Shown here: positions 21,479 through 32,960 of the stretch, one piece after another
Layout: each line of letters starts with the position of its first letter
How positions within the stretch are numbered: the stretch's first letter is position 1
NCBI GenBank assembly: GCA_958009055.1
Contig: OY253656.1
Span: 124,001 to 188,000, forward strand
Direction: 5' to 3'
From: Choricystis sp. odSpoLacu1
Lineage: Eukaryota > Chlorophyta > Trebouxiophyceae
Length of the DNA stretch: 64,000 nucleotides
Notes under the pieces: model-generated
What the model saw: the letters and a program-made list of their open reading frames with translations, nothing else
What the model was told of the DNA's origin: nothing
Databases searched by the model: none
Translations under genes and position numbers: made by a program

Positions 21479-21768
21479 CGCGACGCGTGTTTTTTTGCGT
21501 GGAGCGGGTGTGGGGAGAGGCGAGTGCGCCCGGTGTGGGGGTGCGGGGGCTGTTGGTTGAAAAGAGCGTGCGGGGGCTGTTGGTTGAAAAGAGCGTGCGG
21601 GGGCTGTTGGTTGAAAAGAGCGTGCGGTGGCTGGCACACGAGTTGAGGGCGTGGGCGCAGAGTGTGAGGGGAAGAACCGAGAGTGGAGCAGAGCGCGAGC
21701 GTCGGGCAACTCACTCTCGCCCTCTTCTCTTTCGCCCCTTCTTCCGCGCTCTCCGCCCTCCTCTTGCC
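21479..21768. promoter_or_regulatory. Divergent MND1/hemC promoter region with tandem repeat
   Basis: A 290-base region between the two start codons, rich in G on the hemC strand. It contains three exact 27-bp tandem copies (21541-21621). The hemC-proximal 60 bases are pyrimidine-rich, typical of leaders in this window. No TATA-like box is obvious. Confidence 0.55.
21541..21621 (+). repeat. Tandem repeat, 27 bp x 3
   Basis: Three identical contiguous 27-base units (21541-21567, 21568-21594, 21595-21621), followed by a partial fourth copy. Each contains GCTGTTGGTTGAAAAGAGC. There are no spacers, so it is not a CRISPR. It lies between the divergent MND1 and hemC start codons and could multiply a regulatory site. 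Confidence 0.95.
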
Positions 21769-23203
<1,435 letters not shown>

Positions 23204-23657
23204 GCTTTGGGGAGGGAGAGGGTGGGGAGGGTGGGGGAAAGGGCGTGGAGAGGCGCGGGGTGTTGGTTTTTCTTTTGCGTGGCGTTTCCATCCACCCCCA
23301 CTTAATTTCTTCTTGGCTGGTTTCTTGGTGTGTGCACAGTTCTTTTCATTTCTTTTCTATGTGTGAAGCACACATCGCAAACACAGCGGCAGCGCTGCAC
23401 GCGGAAGAGAGAGGGGCGGGTGAGAACGAGAGCGCGAGCGAGAAGAGAACACCAGCGAAACGCTGGCAAGCCCACAACACTCTCTTTTGTCTCTCTCGCT
23501 CGCGGCGTGTCCCGCCCTCGGCGGCACCCTCCCCCCTCCCTCGCCTCCCGCGAGGGCGTGCTCTGGCCTTGGGTGCACGCAGCGGCCCCCGCGTCCGCAG
23601 CCACACACCTTCGCCGCGGGCCGTGTTTTTTTTCGTGCCTCGCCCTACGCAACGACA
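23204..23657. other. Intergenic: hemC 3' end and Ste20-kinase 5' flank
   Basis: About 450 bases between hemC and the kinase start codon. The hemC side is purine-rich, then T-rich (23265-23360). The kinase side is pyrimidine-rich before the ATG. No additional gene is supported. Confidence 0.4.
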
Positions 23658-26256
23658 ATGGAGCGCACTCTGTCCTCCCTCAAGTCGGGCCACTCCCAGG
23701 CGTCGCTGGGGGGGGCGGTCACGCCAGCGTGAGTGTGTGGAGTGGGGTGGTGTGGCGCGGCGCGAGGCGCAGAGAGGGTGAGGCACCCATCGGTGGATGC
23801 GCAGTCGAAACACCTCCTCCCTCCCCCCCTCCCCCACACAGCCGCGACTACCCGACCACCGTGGACGACTTCGACCTGCTGGAGGAGTGCGGGCGCGGCG
23901 TGAGCGCCACGGTGAGTGTGTGTGCGTGTGGAGAGGAGGAGGAGGGGGAGAGAGACCCCTCTCGCGACGGCAGGTTGGATGGGGCAGGCAGGCTGGCGCC
24001 CCTCTCTCGACACCCAAACCCCACCCTCACACACCACCACCACCCTCTCTTCCCCACCACCCCACCCACACCCAGGTCTACCGCGCCCTCTGCAAACCGC
24101 ACGACGAGATCGTCGCGGTGAAACTGCTCGACCTGGAAACCGTTAACGCGTCCCTCGACGAGATTGTGCGCGAAGCCGCCACGATGCGGCAGCAGTCCCA
24201 CCCCAACATCCTGCCCCTGCACTGCTCGTTTGTGCATGGCCAGGTGAGAGAGATGTGTTGTGTGTGGGGGTGGGGGTGGGGGTGGGGGTTGGTTAGGGCT
24301 TTGGAAAAAACAAAACAAAAGGGTTTTCGTTTTGTGGTGAGGGGGTTCTCATCCTCACCTCCACCCACACCCACCCACCCCTCCCACACACAGCACCTCT
24401 GGATGGTCATGCCCTACGTCACGGCCGGCTCCGTCCTCAACATCATGCGGTACGCGTTTCCGGATGGGTTGGAGGAGCCCGTGATCGCCACCATCGCGCG
24501 GGACGTGTTGAAGGGGTTGGCCTACGTCCACGCGCACGGCGGCATCCACCGCGACGTCAAGGCGGGCAACATCCTGGTTGCCGCCGACGGCCGCGTCATG
24601 CTGGCCGACTTTGGGGTGGCGGCCACGATGGAGCGGGGGGGGTCGTGGGGGTCGGCGCTGGCGTCGCGGTCGACGTTTGTCGGCACGCCGTGCTGGATGG
24701 CGCCCGAAGTCATGGAGCAGGCGGCCTGTGGCTACGGCTGCCTCGCCGACATCTGGTCGTTTGGCATCACGTTGCTCGAGCTGGCGCACGGCCACGCCCC
24801 GTTTGCGCGGTACCCCCCCATGAAGGTGCTGTTGATGACGATCCAAAACCCGCCCCCCACGCTCGACGGCGACGGGGGGAGCGGTGGGGGTGGGGGTGGC
24901 GGCGGCGGCGCCCGCAAACACTTCTCCAAGGCCATGCGCGACATTGTGGCCAAGTGCTTGGTCAAGGTGAGGGAGAGAGGAAGCGAGGAGGGTTGTGGTT
25001 GGACAGGGAAAGATCACGACGAGCGTTTTTTTTGTGTGTGTTGTGTGTTTCTCACCCCCCCCCCCCCCCCCCTTCCACCCACCCACCAGGACCCCTCCAA
25101 ACGCCCCACCGCGGCCGCCCTGCTGGACCACAAGTTCTTTAAGGGCGCCCACGATGGCTCCTACCTGGTGAAGCACTTGGTGGGGGGGCTGCCCCCGGTG
25201 CCAGAGCGGGCTGCGGAAATGCGGGCAGGCCGCCGCGCGGTCGACGCGGCGCCCCCCCCCGCCGCCGACGCTGCCGCCGACGCGGCCTCCCAGGCCGCCT
25301 ACGTGGCGGGCGTCTCCAACTGGAATTTTGACCTGCCCGCGCTGCGGGCGGCCGCCGCGGCGGAGGGGGGGCTGGAGAGTGTGCCGGAGGAGGGGGGGGG
25401 GCGCGCCGACGCTGTCGCGCGCGCCCTCCACCGCGGGCGATGGCGCCCCCCCCCCCCTCCCCGGCCGTCGACCCGTTTGCCTTGGCGGCGGGGGGGGCAC
25501 CCGCGGCCGCTGCCCCCCCGCCCTCGAGGCCGTCGACCAAGCGGCAGGGCAGGTTTGAGGTCTACGAGGGGGATGATGAGGCCGTCCCCCCCCTCTCCCC
25601 CCGCGGCGGCGCAGCGCCCACGGGTGGCGGTGGTGGTGGTGGTGGAGCAGGTGGTGGTGGTGGTGCCGGCCCCCCGCTCGCCTCCGCCCGCCCCCCCAGC
25701 GCGTCCGCGCCCGCCGAGCCGGGCGGCGGCGGCGGCGGCAGCGATGCCGCGCCCCCCCCCGCCCGACCCCTCGCCCGCCGCCCCCGCGGCGGGGCGCAAG
25801 GCGGGCCGCTTCCAGATCGTGCACGACGATTTTGGCGAGCCCCGCCCCTCACGTGCGGGTGGTGGTGGCGGCCCAGGCGGCGGCCCCGCGTCTGCGGGGG
25901 GCTCGATGCACGGTGGCGGCGCGCGCGCCGCGTCGGCGGGCGACGGCGGCGTCGCGGGGCCCATCGGCCCCTCCCTCTCCTCCCTCCTCCCCCCCCTCAA
26001 AGACATGCTGGACTCCATGGCGGGGCAGGTGGACCTGCTCAAAGAGCTGGTGTCCGCCCTGCACGACGTGGAGCGGGGGAAGCCCAAAAACCTGGCCTCC
26101 CTCCTGGACGAAGTTGCCGCCCGCGCCGCCGCCCGCCCCTCCCGCGAGGAGGCGGAACTGCTAAGGCGGGAGGTGGGTGGACTCAAGGCCGAGGCGGCGA
26201 GGTTGAGGGAGCGGCTGCGCGTGGCGGAGGAGGAGGTGGACAGAGCGCGGCGGTGA
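23658..26256 (+). CDS. Ste20-family (GCK-VI/BLUS1-SPAK-like) Ser/Thr kinase (two frame breaks)
   Basis: Five exons, 23658..23728, 23842..23911, 24076..24243, 24394..24966 and 25090..26256, give ~682 residues. The kinase domain starts DYPTTVDDFDLLEECGRGVS and has VAVKLLDLE, IHRDVKAGNIL, LADFGVAATMERGGSWGSAL, FVGTPCWMAPEVMEQ and YGCLADIWSFGITLLELAHG, typical of SPAK/OSR1-like Ste20 kinases; the plant relatives include BLUS1, which acts in blue-light signalling. The Pro/Gly-rich C-terminal tail holds two spaced repeats, GRFEVYEGD and GRFQIVHDD, comparable to the GRFSV motif of plant homologues. The protein ends in a short coiled coil. Frame breaks at C-runs near 25447-25460 and 25750-25760 compensate. 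Substrates cannot be inferred. Confidence 0.85.
25055..25072 (+). repeat. C homopolymer (18 bases) in a kinase intron
   Basis: A run of 18 C just before the acceptor of the fourth intron of the Ste20 kinase. It serves as part of the polypyrimidine tract and is a likely length-variable site. Confidence 0.8.
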
Positions 26257-26313
26257 CGCGGGGGGGGGGGGGAGGGAAGGAACACTGGTGTGGTGCTCAA
26301 AACAAGGGAGACC

Positions 26314-26315
<2 letters not shown>

Positions 26316-26353
<38 letters not shown>
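26316..26353 (+). repeat. (GT)19 microsatellite
   Basis: An uninterrupted GT dinucleotide run ~60 bases downstream of the Ste20 kinase stop codon, in the spacer before the eL8 gene. Confidence 0.95.
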
Positions 26354-26354
<1 letters not shown>

Positions 26355-26539
26355 GGGGTTGCGTGGTGTGTGTTTTACTGTGCTGTGTGTAGTGCGCCGT
26401 GTTTTTTGTGGGCGTGTGTCGGGAGGCAAGCAGAGAGCGGGAGGTCGAGAGCGGCGAAAAAAAAACGTCGAGCTCCCCCTTGCTCACTCCCCTTTTCCCC
26501 CTCTTCATTTTCCCGTCTCTCCCGCGTCCCCGAGACCCG

Positions 26540-28003
26540 ATGGTGCGCGATCTGAGCCGCCCGCGTGTGGGCCCGCACCCCACCGCGTGCCTGGTGTGGG
26601 GGGCAGTGGCCTGGAGGCCGCGCGAGAGAGGGAGGGCGCCGACGCCCGCGCGAGAGAGGGAGGGCGCCGACGCCCGCGCACCGGTCGGGCCGCCGCCGTG
26701 CAGTCGCGGGGGGTCCTCTTCCCCCTCGCCGCCTATTCCCCCCACCGCCCGCCGTGGCATTGCAGCGCTGGGCCGTCCTCCGCGAACGCCGCGGTCGTGA
26801 GGACTGCAGGCGCACCCTGGAGCGTCGGGCGCACACTCCCCCCACGCCCTGTCGATTCGCGCTCCCGACTGCGATTGGGGAGAGAGCCGCCACCACCCAC
26901 GCCCACGCTCACCCCTCCTCCCTCCCTCCTCCTCCTCCCCTCCCCAGGCCCCTGGCAAGAAAAAGGTCGCCGCCGCCCCCGCGGCTGTGCGCAAGGTGAG
27001 CAGGGGTCAAGAGAGGGAACAGGGAAGAAACCCGGCTGGAGCGGCCTGGGTGAGATCGCAGCGAGAGAGTCCACGCCGCCAACTCCTCCCTCCCCCTCCC
27101 CCTCCCTCCCTCCTTCTCCAGTCCTCCGGCCCCGCCAAGGAGACAAACCCCCTGTTCGAAGCCCGCAAGAAGACGTTCGGCGTGGGCGGCGCCCCCCCCC
27201 CCCGCTCGTCCAAGCGCGACCTGCACCGCTGGGTCAAGTGGCCCAAGTACGTGCGCCTGCAACGCCAGCGCCGCGTGCTGAACCAAAGGATGAAGGTAAA
27301 AGAGTTGGGGCGGGAAAGAGAGGGCCTGCGGTGGTGGGAACTGCGCGCGGGAACGCGGAGTTGAGCGCACGTGCGAGAGCCGCCGGCAATCGAGCGAAAA
27401 ACCCAACCTTCCCCCCCTCCTCCCCACCACCCCACCTTCCAGGTCCCGCCCGCCCTCAACCGCTTCACCAAGGCCGCCGACCGCAACCTGGCGGAGACCG
27501 TGTTCAAGCTGCTGCTGAAGTACCGGCCGGAGGACCGGGCCACCAAGCGCGCGCGCCTCGTCGCCGACGCCGCCGCGCGCGCCGACGGCGGCAAGCCCGC
27601 CGACAAGAAGAAACCCGTCGTCGTCAAGTTTGGGCTCAACCATGTCACCGACCTGGTGGAGTCGGGCAAAGCCAAGCTGGTGGTGATCGCGCACGACGTT
27701 GATCCCATCGAGCTGGTCGTCTGGCTGCCCGCCCTCTGCAAAAAGATGGGCGTCCCCTACGTCATCGTCAAGGGGCGCGCCCGCCTGGGCGCTGTCGTGC
27801 ACAAGAAGACGGCGGCCGCGGTGGCTGTGACCGAGGTCAAAGGGGATGACGAGCGCGACCTGGCCAAGGTGGTCGAATCTGCGCACGCCCTCTTCGACGG
27901 CCCCCGCGTCGCGTGGGGGGGCGGCATCATGGGGGCCAAGTCGCAGGCCAAGACGCGGGCCAAGGAGCGCGAGCTGGCCAAGGAGCTGGCGCAGCGCGCG
28001 TGA
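26540..28003 (+). CDS. RPL7A: 60S ribosomal protein eL8 (L7a)
   Basis: Four exons: inferred 26540..26542 (ATG only), then 26948..26995, 27122..27295 and 27443..28003, giving 261 residues. Exon 2 reads [16 protein letters not shown], which lacks its own start; an upstream ATG followed directly by GTGCGC at 26543 supplies M in phase 0, making a normal eL8 N-terminus. Conserved blocks are [84 protein letters not shown] and [14 protein letters not shown]. Intron 1 (~405 bases) carries a 28-bp tandem duplication. The exon-3 donor is the rarer GTAAAA. Identity is certain; only the one-codon first exon is inferred. Confidence 0.93.
26619..26674 (+). repeat. Tandem duplication, 28 bp x 2, in eL8 intron 1
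   Basis: Two exact adjacent 28-base copies (26619-26646 and 26647-26674) containing GAGAGAGGGAGGGCGCCGAC. They lie within the inferred long first intron of the eL8 gene. Confidence 0.9.
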
Positions 28004-28199
28004 GAAGGGAAGGAGAGAGAGAGGGGTTGGCGTGTGTGTGTGTGTTGTCGCGCACCCCTCCCCTCGTCCCCTGCTGCCTGCTGTTTCCCATTTTTTTACC
28101 CTTCCTCATCTGCGGAGCTTTCTTTCCTACTTTGGCGAGGGTGGTGTGTGTGTCACAAAACAATTTCCCCCCCTTGTGTTTCAAAAAAACAATCGTTTC

Positions 28200-30476
28200 T
28201 CACGCCTTCTCCTCCCCACCCCCCGCCGCCGCCCACGTTAGCCCTGCCTCCAGGTCTCCCGCGGCCGGGGGCAGTGGCCCAGTGGCGAGCGCGGCCGCGA
28301 CCGCGCTGCCGTCAAGGGGGGTGGTTGTGTCGGGGGCTGCAGCTGCGGCCGCCACCACCGCCGCCACCACCGCGCCCGCCGTCCACCCAACGATTGACGT
28401 CGCTAGCGCAGACAGGTGGGGTTGGGTGGGAGGGCGGATGCAGCGCGCGGCACAGGCGCCGGCGACAAAAGCCGCCGCGTCTGCGCGGGAGAGCGGGCCG
28501 ACGCCGACCACCCCTCCCGCAAATGCAGCTGCCAAGGCTTCCCCGTCGTGGGCGGTGGCGGCCGGAGGGGCGCCACACTCGCCCACGACGATGAAGGGGG
28601 CGCCTGCTGCAGTCGCGGCAGCTGCCTCGGCCAGTGGGGACAGCAGGGCAGCACAAAGGCGGGTGGGTGGCAGGCTCACGCCCTCCCCCCACGCCGCCAG
28701 GGCGGCTGCCGCCCGCCCCGCGTCCCGTACAAACGCGACATCCACGCACGTCACGTGCACGATGGCCGGCCCGCACGCGGCCGCGGTGGCCAGCACGGCG
28801 CGGACGAGGGACGCTGCTGCAGCGTCGGAGGGAGCAGACGCGAGCGCGGTCGGCGACACACAAAACACGCGCGTGCGGCAGGCGGCAGCCGCCCACCGCA
28901 CCAGGGTGGTCTTGCCGCCTCCGTGAGGACCGTGCAGCAGGATGGAGGGAGGGCCGGGGAGAGGTGTGTGTGGCGTGGCTGCTGCGACGCCCAGGCGGCC
29001 ACACACGGTCGCCGCGACCGCGGCCGCGGCCGCCACGCGCGGCGGCCACCTGGGCGCCTCCACCGCCAGGCCCGCGGGGGACGCATGCCACAGGACACGC
29101 TTGGGTGGAGGGGACGCGATGCCGTGGGCGGCCAGGTCGGCGAGAGTGGTGAGCAGGGGGCAGTCGAGCGGGGGGAGTGGCCGCACGGCCGGCGGCGCGG
29201 CGGGCGGCGGTGCACCCGCCTGCTTTTTGGGCGGCGGCGACGCCTGTTTTTTGCCGGCAGCGGGAGCCTGCACCATCGGCTTGCCTGCCTGCTTGCCCGC
29301 TTTGGCTTCCTCGGCCCGGGCGTCGCGCAGCAGGGCGGCCACTTCTGCGCGCCCGGCCGCTGTGGCCGCCGCGACCGCAGCCGCAGCCGCCTCTGCGCGC
29401 GCTGCGGCCGCGTCCTCCGCCGGCGTCGGCGCCCCACCCGCCCACGCGCCCGTCCAGGCACTCACCGCGTCGTGCGCAGCGACTGCTTCGAGGGAGGGCG
29501 GCGCGCGCAGCGTGTGCAGAGGGGGTGGTGGTGGTGGCGGCGGTGATGGCGACGCCCCCTCCTCCTCTGGCAGGCTCGCCGGCAGCGCGCCGCTGTCGTC
29601 CCGGTAGGCGTCCGCCCACGCCAGGGCGGCCGCCCTGGCTGCCTCCCGGGCGGCTGCACCGTCCGTGGCAGCGGCGTCGGCTGAGAGGGAGGGGAGAGCG
29701 GCGGCCGCGGCCGCGCGCGCGGCCGCGCGCGCGGCCGCCGCCACGCTGCGTCCATCCGCCGGGGCGGCACGCAGGCGGGCGACAGTCGCCCGAGCAGCGT
29801 GCCGCCGCCAGGCCAGCTGGATGGTGGTGGCGGCGGCGGTGGCCGCGTCGGGGGGGCCACACGTGCGGTCGGGAGGGGGGAGGACCGCCCGCGGGACCGC
29901 GGGCGGCGCTGCCTCCCGTAGCACCCGGTCCCACTCGGCCGCTGCGACCACCGCGTCATCGTCCAGCGCCGCCAGCGGCAGGGGAGCCAGCACGTCGGGC
30001 GGCAGGCGGGCGGCGGCCAGCGCGGGCGCGAGGGGGAGGGCGGCGGGGGAGGGGGTCGGCGCAGTGGCAGCCTGTGGGGAAATGAAAAAAGGGAAATGAG
30101 TGGAGAGAGCGCTGCACGGAAAATACACGTCTGCGACAGCCCCTCCCAAAATCTCACCAGCCACGCCCGCACTTCCAGCGCGCGCGCGGTCGCCGCGCGT
30201 GCGGCGGCCGCGGCCGCGGCGGCGCGCCGCGGGTGCCGCTCCTCTGACGCCGCGACTGCCAGGGTGCGGGCAGCCACCAGGTAGCGCATGTGGGCGACCA
30301 TCCAGTCGACGGGCTGTGTGGGGTGGGTGAGAGAGAGTGGTTGGACGGGGGGAAGGGAGCCCAAAAAACGTCGCCCCCCGCTTCCCACACACACGCACCT
30401 GGCCCGGAGCCTCCGCCTCGAGCTGGGCCAGCAGGGCCAGTGCGCCCTGGCCATAGGTGTCGGGCAGGGACGGCAT
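28200..30476 (-). CDS. DRC11: IQ-motif AAA ATPase, DRC11/IQCA1-like
   Basis: Three exons, complement(30399..30476, 30158..30313, 28200..30071), give 701 residues. DRC11 is a subunit of the nexin-dynein regulatory complex that links axonemal doublets in motile cilia. The N-terminus (WMVAHMRYLVAARTLAVAAS, EERHPRR) corresponds to the family's helical HPQKR region. An IQ motif, TIQLAWRRHAARA, lies in the middle. The C-terminal AAA module has Walker A LLHGPHGGGKTTLVRWAAAA, FCVSPTALASAPS, and the family-like end IRPPTQPHLSALATSIVGWT. A canonical Walker B acidic pair is not clear (IVHVTCVDVAF), which suggests weak or absent ATPase activity. Ala-rich linkers are longer than usual. If correct, the organism makes, or descends from makers of, motile flagella. 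Confidence 0.75.
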   Translation of the reverse strand: MPSLPDTYGQGALALLAQLEAEAPGQVRVCGKRGATFFGLPSPRPTTLSHPPHTARRLDGRPHALPGGCPHPGSRGVRGAAPAARRRGRGRRTRGDRARAGSAGVAGEILGGAVADVYFPCSALSTHFPFFISPQAATAPTPSPAALPLAPALAAARLPPDVLAPLPLAALDDDAVVAAAEWDRVLREAAPPAVPRAVLPPPDRTCGPPDAATAAATTIQLAWRRHAARATVARLRAAPADGRSVAAAARAAARAAAAAALPSLSADAAATDGAAAREAARAAALAWADAYRDDSGALPASLPEEEGASPSPPPPPPPPLHTLRAPPSLEAVAAHDAVSAWTGAWAGGAPTPAEDAAAARAEAAAAAVAAATAAGRAEVAALLRDARAEEAKAGKQAGKPMVQAPAAGKKQASPPPKKQAGAPPPAAPPAVRPLPPLDCPLLTTLADLAAHGIASPPPKRVLWHASPAGLAVEAPRWPPRVAAAAAVAATVCGRLGVAAATPHTPLPGPPSILLHGPHGGGKTTLVRWAAAACRTRVFCVSPTALASAPSDAAAASLVRAVLATAAACGPAIVHVTCVDVAFVRDAGRAAAALAAWGEGVSLPPTRLCAALLSPLAEAAAATAAGAPFIVVGECGAPPAATAHDGEALAAAFAGGVVGVGPLSRADAAAFVAGACAARCIRPPTQPHLSALATSIVGWTAGAVVAAVVAAAAAAPDTTTPLDGSAVAAALATGPLPPAAGDLEAGLTWAAAGGGEEKA

Positions 30477-30652
30477 GTGGATGGGGGCCGGGCTGGGGGC
30501 AGAGAGAAAGGGAAGATCTTCCCTTTCTGTGTTTATTTTTGGGTTGTCGAGAGAGAGGGAAAAACGTCTTGCCGTTCACACTTCAGAAAGCTAAAAAAAC
30601 ACTGGAAACAGAAAAAAACGACGCCACCCTGACATCCACCCCAACTCACTCA

Positions 30653-32721
30653 TCACGCCAACGCGCCCGCGCGTTGTTGGGCCAGATCGTGCCGCGCGCG
30701 CGTGTGCGCGTCGGCCAACTCTGCCAGGGCCAGCTTGACGCCCACCAGCTCAGCGGCGAGCCGGTCGAAGCCGGAGGGGGTGCGGTCGTCGGGGGTGAGG
30801 GTGGGAGGAGGAGGCGTGGGAGGAGGAGGGTGCGCGCCCGTTTCCGCGCGCGCCTCGGCCGCGGCCAGCGCGCCACGGGTCGCCTCCAGAGCCTCCTCCG
30901 CGTCCGCCAGCGCCGCCTCCAGCCCGCGCGACCGCATGGTCTCAGCCCCCAGCCTCGCCTCCAGCTCTTGGACGCGGACGGCCGCGTCGGCAGGGGGAGA
31001 GGGAGGGGCGAGAGGGGAGGCCGCGGGCGCGACTGTGGCCGCCGCGGCCGCGTCGGCCGCAGCACGCGCCTCCTCCCACCGTGCCACCGCCTCCGCCGCC
31101 ACGCCCCGCAGGTGGGCCGCCTCCGCGCGGGCGGCTTCCACGTCGACTGCCGTGGCCCGCGCCTCCAGGGCCAGGGCGGCGTGCGCGTCGCGCAGGCGGG
31201 CGAGCGTGTGTTCGGCCGCGTCTGCGCGCGCCGCGTCGGCCGCGGCGCGACGGTCGGCCGCGGCAGCCACCGCCCGTGCGGCCGCCGCGTCGTCGCGGGC
31301 GGCCAGGGCTTCGATGCGAGCGTCATCCAGGGCGGCTTCCAGGGCGGCCAGCGCGTCGAGCGGGGGGGGCGGGCGGGACGACTGGCGGCAGGCGGGCGCA
31401 AAGACACCTGCAGCACCTTTTTCGTCGTCGCTGTCGCCACTGCCGTCGGACGAGGCTTCCGACGAGCTGGCGTCGTCGGCGCCGGCAGCCAGGTCGTCAC
31501 CGCCACCAGTATCGGTGAACACGGTGGCGGAGATGGAGCGCGGGCGTTGAGTCTGGGGGGTGTCGAGCGAGTCTGCGCGGTCGTCGGTGTCGGCCGTCGC
31601 GGCGGCAGCCACCGCCACCACGGCAGCCGCGTCGGCCAGCACGGCGGCGGTGGTGGTGGTGACGTCGGTGACTGCTGCACCAGCCCCACCGTCCTGGGAG
31701 GCGCCGCGTGGGGGGAGGAGGGCGAGCTTGGGCGACGGCGATGGCGGCGGCGCAGACAGGCGCCGCGCGTCGGGCGGGGCGGAGGGGGCTCCACCGCCGC
31801 CGCCGCTGGACGTGGGGGGCGGATGCGAGGCTGGGGGTGGGGCCAGCGCCTTGGCCGGGGGAGTCTCAGTGGTGGTGGTGGTGGTGGCAGAGGTCAGGGC
31901 AGTCACAGTGCACAGCAGCCGGGGCGGCCGGCGCCACGCGGCGGCCGCTCCACCACCCGCACTGACTTTGAAACCAGGTGCCAAGGACACGTCCAGGGCG
32001 AGGCGCAGGGGGCGGCCCACGCGCAGGGGGGCGGTGAGCGGGGCGACGTCGAGGGGGGCGGCCGCGACGTGCCCGCCGCGCGGCGACCGCAGCTCCACCA
32101 CCGTCAGCTTGGGCAGCAGGGTGGACGGGGACGAGGGTTGGGAGGAGCCACTGCCTCCTACTCCTGCTCCACCCACACTGCCCCGCCACACGCGGCACCC
32201 CCGAAACCGGAGCGGGGCGGGGGGGGGACTGACGGGGGCCGCGTCGGCCTCGCCCACCGCGTCGGTGGATGGCGCGGTCGCCAGCTCCCCCCCCACCGCC
32301 CGGTGGCGCACGGGGCGCTTCCAGATGACGCGCAGGCGGGGGGGCAGCGTGGCGGCGGCGGGCAGGCCTTCGACGGACTGTGTGGAGTGGGGTGGGCGGG
32401 GGTGGGGTGAGTTTTTTTTCACCTCGGGCGCGTCGGGTCGGCTAAAAATGAAACGACCCTGTGTGACCGCTCGTTCGCTGCGCCAAAACGCGCCACAAAA
32501 CACGCCAGTCACGTGTCATGGGTGCTTCCCCTCCCCCAGTGGGGGGAAACAAGAGGGGCGGCAGGGACGCACGGGCGAGAGAGCCAGGGGTGCGGCCTTC
32601 GCTGGGTGCGAGCGGGCACGACGCAAAAAACAAACGAAGCACAACTCCTCGTCTCTCTCTCTCCCTCTCTCACCTCCACGCGGATGGAAAAGTCAAATCT
32701 GCCCACCATGGACCGGTTCAT
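30653..32721 (-). CDS. NT-C2 domain plus coiled-coil protein
   Basis: Two exons, complement(32674..32721, 30653..32377), give 590 residues. Exon 1 (MNRSMVGRFDFSIRVE) joins in phase 0 to SVEGLPAAATLPPRLRVIWK, which together make the first strands of an N-terminal C2 (EEIG1/EHBP1-type NT-C2) domain. FRGCRVWRGSV, PLRVGRPLRLALDVSLAPG and RRPPRLLCTVTAL continue the domain to about residue 210. A long Ser/Thr/Pro/Ala-rich linker follows, then a ~300-residue coiled coil rich in Ala, Arg, Glu and Asp, ending HTRARHDLAQQRAGALA. Such proteins usually link membranes or organelles to the cytoskeleton. No specific orthologue is recognised. It is divergent from the chlorophyllase-like gene. Confidence 0.65.
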
Positions 32722-32960
32722 GGTTGTGGTGTGGTGGTGGGTGGGTGGGGTTCGAAAAACTCTGCGCGCGCGTGTGTGTGGGCGCACGCGTTTTTTGTGG
32801 ACAGCGCTCTCGCTCGACGTTTCTTCTCTTCTTCAATCGGGGCGCGCTTCCTCGCGCGCGCCCCTCCCTGCGCTGCACTCTAGTGTCACACACGTCAACA
32901 AACACGCGCACGCGGGTGGCGCCCACGCGCGCCCTCCTCCTTTCTGTTTGCAACCCTTGA

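Noticed and set aside
21541..21621. The triple repeat as a CRISPR array
   Set aside because: The copies are contiguous without spacers, there are no cas genes, and the DNA is eukaryotic nuclear.
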